From Clostridia bacterium (lineage in GTDB: Bacteria; Bacillota; Clostridia; Lachnospirales; Lachnospiraceae), in the NCBI GenBank assembly GCA_910576205.1, contig CAJTHL010000001.1, forward strand, positions 248,001 through 312,000: a stretch of 64,000 nucleotides of DNA. The letters run 5' to 3'. The notes below the pieces were generated by a model. The model did not search any database. It was not told where the DNA came from and was given only the letters and a program-made list of their open reading frames with translations. The number at the start of each line of letters is the position of its first letter. Within the stretch, counting starts at the first letter, position 1. Made by a program: the position numbers and the translations under genes. Shown piece after piece: positions 60,517 through 64,000 of the stretch.

Positions 60517-62019
60517 TTACCGGGGTTCCTCCCTGGCCCAGCCGTAGGAATAGCGGACTGCCCTGGCCCACCCTTTAAGCTTCTTCTGTCGGGATTCCCG
60601 GGAAATTTCCGGTGAAAACACCGCGTCCACAGCCCAGTTTCCGCGTATTTCTTCTATATTTCCCCAATACCCTGTCGCAAGTCCGGCCAGATAAGCGGCT
60701 CCCATGGCCGTTGTCTCCACACAGGAGGGGCGGTACACCGGAGCCAGATTCATGTCAGCCTGGGCCTGCATGAGAAAATCATTGGCGCTGGCGCCGCCGT
60801 CCACCTTAAGACCGCTTAGGGAAAGACCCGCGTCCGCCTGCATAACCTCAATGACATCGTGGACCTGGAACGCAACGGACTCCAGGGCCGCCCGGATAAT
60901 ATGGTATTTATTCACTCCTCTGGTAATGCCCACAATGGTTCCCCTGGCATACTGATCCCAGTGGGGAGCCCCAAGGCCCGTAAAGGCGGGCACTACATAG
61001 CAGCCGTTTGTATCCGGCACCTTTCCGGCCATGTAGGCGGAATCCGCAGCCGAATCGATAAGCCGCATCTCGTCCCGCAGCCACTGAACCACCGCACCGC
61101 CCACAAAGATGGAACCCTCCAGGGCATAGGTCACTTTTCCGTCCAGCCCCCAGGCAATAGTGGTCACCAGGCCTTTGGGAGAAAACACAGGCTTTTCCCC
61201 TGTATTCATCAAAAGAAAACAGCCGGTTCCATAGGTGTTTTTCGCCTCCCCCGCCTCAAAGCAGGTCTGTCCGAACAGAGCCGCCTGCTGGTCTCCCGCC
61301 GCACCGCCGATGGGAATCTCCCCTCCCAGGAAGGCCGTGTCCGTCATGCCGTATACCTGGCTGCTGGGAACCGCCTGAGGCAGCATGGAAGCGGGAATAT
61401 CCAGAAGCTCCAGGATCTCCGGATCCCATCTGAGCTCTTTTATATTAAAGAGCATGGTGCGGGAGGCATTGGAGTAATCCGTCACATGCACGCGCCCTTT
61501 TGTAAGCTTCCAGATAAGCCATGTCTCCACGGTACCAAACAGCAATTCTCCTCTTTTGGCCCGTTCCCTTACTCCCTCCACATGGTCTAAAATCCATTTT
61601 ACCTTTGTGGCAGAGAAATACGCGTCGATGACAAGGCCCGTCTTTTCCCTGAACCATTCCGTAAGCCCCTGCTCCTTCAGGGAGTCGCAGTAGGCCGAAG
61701 TCCGGCGGCACTGCCAGACAATGGCATGGTAAACCGGGGTTCCCGTAGTCTTGTCCCACACCACCACCGTCTCCCTCTGGTTGGTGATGCCGATGGCCGC
61801 AATGTCCGCCGCCGAGGCCCCGATCTTGCTCATGGCCTCCACCGCCACCCCCAGCTGGGTAGACCAGATCTCGTCGGCATCGTGTTCCACCCAGCCGGGT
61901 TTTGGAAAATACTGGGTAAACTCCTTCTGGGCCACGCTGCACATTTCGCCCTTTTCGTTAAATAAAATACACCGGTTGCTGGTGGTTCCCGCATCCAGCG
62001 CCATGACATATTTTCCCAT
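60517..62019 (-). CDS. glpK: Glycerol kinase
   Basis: The ATG at 62019 after GGAGGGCAGT gives 500 residues, the standard length. It is an FGGY-family kinase with [15 protein letters not shown], the substrate stretch [12 protein letters not shown] (Arg-Arg of glycerol binding) and the nucleotide domain blocks [13 protein letters not shown] and [15 protein letters not shown]. It phosphorylates glycerol to glycerol 3-phosphate. Its 3' end is one base from that of the convergent LacI-SBP gene. No glpF or glpD lies in the window. Confidence 0.94.
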   Translation of the reverse strand: MGKYVMALDAGTTSNRCILFNEKGEMCSVAQKEFTQYFPKPGWVEHDADEIWSTQLGVAVEAMSKIGASAADIAAIGITNQRETVVVWDKTTGTPVYHAIVWQCRRTSAYCDSLKEQGLTEWFREKTGLVIDAYFSATKVKWILDHVEGVRERAKRGELLFGTVETWLIWKLTKGRVHVTDYSNASRTMLFNIKELRWDPEILELLDIPASMLPQAVPSSQVYGMTDTAFLGGEIPIGGAAGDQQAALFGQTCFEAGEAKNTYGTGCFLLMNTGEKPVFSPKGLVTTIAWGLDGKVTYALEGSIFVGGAVVQWLRDEMRLIDSAADSAYMAGKVPDTNGCYVVPAFTGLGAPHWDQYARGTIVGITRGVNKYHIIRAALESVAFQVHDVIEVMQADAGLSLSGLKVDGGASANDFLMQAQADMNLAPVYRPSCVETTAMGAAYLAGLATGYWGNIEEIRGNWAVDAVFSPEISRESRQKKLKGWARAVRYSYGWAREEPR

Positions 62020-62032
62020 ACTGCCCTCCATC

Positions 62033-62365
62033 CTACTTCATAAAACGGTCAATGGCCTCCGTCAGTTCCACAATAGCCTCGTGGTCCCCGGCCTCCACCG
62101 CGTCCACCAGACAGTGCTCAATGTGATCCTTTAAAATCACCTTGGCCGTATTGTTAATGGCCGCCTTCACCGCAGACAGCTGCACCAGAACCTCGCTGCA
62201 ATCCCTTCCGTCCTCCACCATGCGCTTGATGGACTCCATATGGCCAATGGCCCTGGACAGGCGGTTCAGCACGGCCTTTGTGTTCTGATGGGTATGGGTA
62301 TGACTGTGGGTATGCACATAGACGGAGCCGTCCTCTGCAATGTGTGAATGTGTGTGCTCGCTCAT
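62033..62365 (-). CDS. CsoR/RcnR-family metal-sensing repressor with His-rich N-terminus
   Basis: The ATG at 62365 behind GAGGA gives 110 residues. The upstream frame is rejected. The first ~27 residues contain many His ([14 protein letters not shown]). The helical CsoR fold follows: [44 protein letters not shown]. It contains the metal Cys (DCSEV), and the second-helix His/Cys pair appears as KDHIEHC. Such repressors release DNA on binding Cu, Ni, Co or similar. It is 13 bp upstream of glpK and may be cotranscribed by chance or function. Confidence 0.88.
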   Translation of the reverse strand: MSEHTHSHIAEDGSVYVHTHSHTHTHQNTKAVLNRLSRAIGHMESIKRMVEDGRDCSEVLVQLSAVKAAINNTAKVILKDHIEHCLVDAVEAGDHEAIVELTEAIDRFMK

Positions 62366-62505
62366 ATAAAATCCTCGGTTTCTGCCGGAAATCCGGCCCT
62401 TTGTTGTCCCTTGGGCAGACAAAACAGCTTCCTGCCTGCTTAAGGCTAGTATAGCATAGGAACCCCCGGAAAACAACCCACCCCCGGGGACCGCAGTTCC
62501 GGTTT

Positions 62506-64000
62506 TCAAGAAGAAAGCGCTGCCCTTAGCTCCTCCTCTGCACGTTTCAGATCCCGCCCTTTTTCCAGCCTTTCCAGAAATCCCGGAAGATTTTCCCCCA
62601 GGAAAAGAACCGTATTTTTATGCTCCAGAAGCCCCATACAGAAGAGAAACAGCTCCTGCTTACCGGCAAACGCCTCCTCCATAAAGGTCCCGTACTCCTG
62701 CAAAAGCTTCCCAAGCTCCCCCGCTGTCTGAACCTGTCTCTCCTCCTGCTTTTCCCAGGCCTGCCTCCGGAAATCCTTCCTAAATCCGGAAGTGTTGTCC
62801 AAAGCTTCTTCCTCTCCCGGGTCAGAGGCTTCCCCGGCCCGGACAGACCCTTTGGCTGTCTCTACCCTCCAGATTCCCAGGTATCTGCGGATCTCCTTTT
62901 CCAGCAAAAGCTCCTTTTGCTCCTCCTGCCAGGACAGGATGCCACAGTCTTTTTTTACCTGGATTCCCTGTTTTCTCCGCCCTAGCTGTTCCTCACACCG
63001 GACGCTCCACGCAAGAATCTGGGACTGGTTCTCTTGTCTCTTTTTTTCCGGAAACATTCCCTCTTTTTCTCTGCCGGACAGATCTTCCCAGGGAATGCCC
63101 TGGAAGAAATACCTTAGGCTTTCCCCAAGCTCACCTGCATTTCTCCAGTCGTCTGCCATACGGTAAACCCGCTGCAGCATCAGCTGGAGCACACAGAGCC
63201 GCTCATCGTAAGGAAGTCTTAAAAGCTCCTGGTAGGGAGTAGCTTTACAGGCCTCGTAAAGCCGGTAATAAATGCAAAACTCTCTGGCAATCTCCCCCTG
63301 TTGCAGATACTGGCCGGGAAGCTCCTCCGTCACCGGAAGTCCCAGCTCCTCCAGAGTCTCCAGCATCCGGGAGAGATCCTCCCAACCCCGGGCCGTCACA
63401 AATCCCCGGCCCCGGGCGTCGGTCTGGGCCGCATAAAAACTCTCCGGCTTCCAGTCCAGAAAGGACAGCACCGCCGGGTGAAGCCCCCGGTTTCTGGCGT
63501 AGGCTTTCCACACGGACAGCTCCGGCTCAATCTCCATCCACTTTACCCTGTCCAGAACCGCCATATCCAGCTCCCGCACAGACTGGTTGTAGCGGGCGGG
63601 ATTTCCGGCGGCCACCACAATCCACCCCCGGGGCAATCTGTGGGTGCCAAAGGTTTTGTACTGCAAAAACTGCAAAAGGGCCGGCATCAGCGTCTCGGAT
63701 ACACAGTTGATCTCATCCAGAAAGAGAATCCCCTCCTGCTTTCCCGTATACTCTGCCTGCTCATAGACAGACGCCAGGATTTCGCTCATGGTGTAATCCG
63801 TTACCGCATATTCCTGGCCTCCAAAGCTTTTCTTCTCAATCATGGGAAGGCCGATGGCACTCTGGCGGGTATGGTGGGTCATGGTATAAGCCACCATACC
63901 CAGGCCGCACTCCCCGGCTGCCTGCTCCACAATGGCCGTCTTCCCAATGCCCGGCGGTCCCATCAGCAGCACCGGCCGCTGCCCTGTCACAGGAATCCGG
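62506..64000 (-). CDS. MoxR-type AAA+ ATPase (partial, N-terminus beyond window)
   Basis: The frame is open to base 64000, so the start lies to the right. The P-loop GPPGIGKTAIVEQ, Walker B GILFLDEINCVSETL and sensor region VVAAGNPARYNQSVRELD are typical of MoxR/RavA-type ATPases that remodel proteins, often with a von Willebrand A partner. A long C-terminal part (~300 residues, charged, with QEEQKELLLEKEIRRYLG) has no known match by eye. A partner VWA gene is not in the window. Confidence 0.85.
   Translation of the reverse strand, partial: RIPVTGQRPVLLMGPPGIGKTAIVEQAAGECGLGMVAYTMTHHTRQSAIGLPMIEKKSFGGQEYAVTDYTMSEILASVYEQAEYTGKQEGILFLDEINCVSETLMPALLQFLQYKTFGTHRLPRGWIVVAAGNPARYNQSVRELDMAVLDRVKWMEIEPELSVWKAYARNRGLHPAVLSFLDWKPESFYAAQTDARGRGFVTARGWEDLSRMLETLEELGLPVTEELPGQYLQQGEIAREFCIYYRLYEACKATPYQELLRLPYDERLCVLQLMLQRVYRMADDWRNAGELGESLRYFFQGIPWEDLSGREKEGMFPEKKRQENQSQILAWSVRCEEQLGRRKQGIQVKKDCGILSWQEEQKELLLEKEIRRYLGIWRVETAKGSVRAGEASDPGEEEALDNTSGFRKDFRRQAWEKQEERQVQTAGELGKLLQEYGTFMEEAFAGKQELFLFCMGLLEHKNTVLFLGENLPGFLERLEKGRDLKRAEEELRAALSS

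Overview
The window looks like chromosomal DNA of a Gram-positive, spore-forming anaerobe of the Lachnospiraceae (Clostridium cluster XIVa). The evidence is moderately high GC with strong AGGAGG ribosome sites, clostridial-type genes (SpoIID/LytB, PdaA-type deacetylase, DUF6472-like protein, ATP-type PEP carboxykinase, T-box-controlled pheST), lipoproteins with lipoboxes, and many ABC importers each paired with a local regulator. I cannot name the species. I see no rRNA, tRNA or CRISPR array.

Layout. 1-5.4 kb: end of an HlyD-type adaptor, a MacB-like membrane protein whose 5' end looks frameshifted, a flavoprotein, a diacylglycerol-kinase-type lipid kinase and a PAP2 phosphatase. 5.5-13.6 kb: one minus-strand operon with ROK regulator, sugar-type (CUT1) ABC importer, PfkB-type kinase, GlmS-like SIS isomerase and an MttB-family methyltransferase. 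This is a plausible catabolic unit for a methylated amino- or glycated compound. 13.7-32.8 kb: housekeeping and envelope genes (GT2 plus UDP-galactopyranose mutase, MutY, SfsA, aminotransferase, MBL hydrolase, transglutaminase-like protein, nitroreductase with a heterodimeric ABC exporter, PBP1A, YigZ, CotH, PdaA).

32.8-36.1 kb is the most unusual part, a compact island between pdaA and queA. It holds a tyrosine recombinase and three copies of an 18-bp core that encodes, in frame, the peptide QALSAN. Phage tail-tip C-terminal modules follow the cores: one clear, one probable, and a third that may be a chance reading into host DNA. A degenerate fourth tip lies to the left. Between them sit three candidate type I toxin-antitoxin loci: two par/Fst-like copies that form long direct repeats, and one holin-like toxin with a convergent antisense promoter. 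Two cores are inverted around a tail-to-tail pair, as in a phage host-range switch. Two are direct and would excise a 2,575-bp circle carrying the recombinase. No constant tail-fibre domain is present in the window, so the island resembles a cassette store kept by addiction modules.

36.1-51.6 kb: queA, DUF6472-like gene, pheST behind a T-box leader, two lineage-type unknowns, BrkB/YihY and SpoIID-like proteins, a probable 6S RNA, pckA, and a divergent SNF-family transporter/alanine dehydrogenase pair. 51.6-62.0 kb: a ribose/AI-2-type ABC importer operon headed by a UroD-fold protein and an L-rhamnose mutarotase, divergent from a regulator that fuses LacI to an SBP-like domain, then glycerol kinase. 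62.0-64.0 kb: a histidine-rich CsoR-family regulator and a MoxR-type AAA ATPase cut by the window edge.
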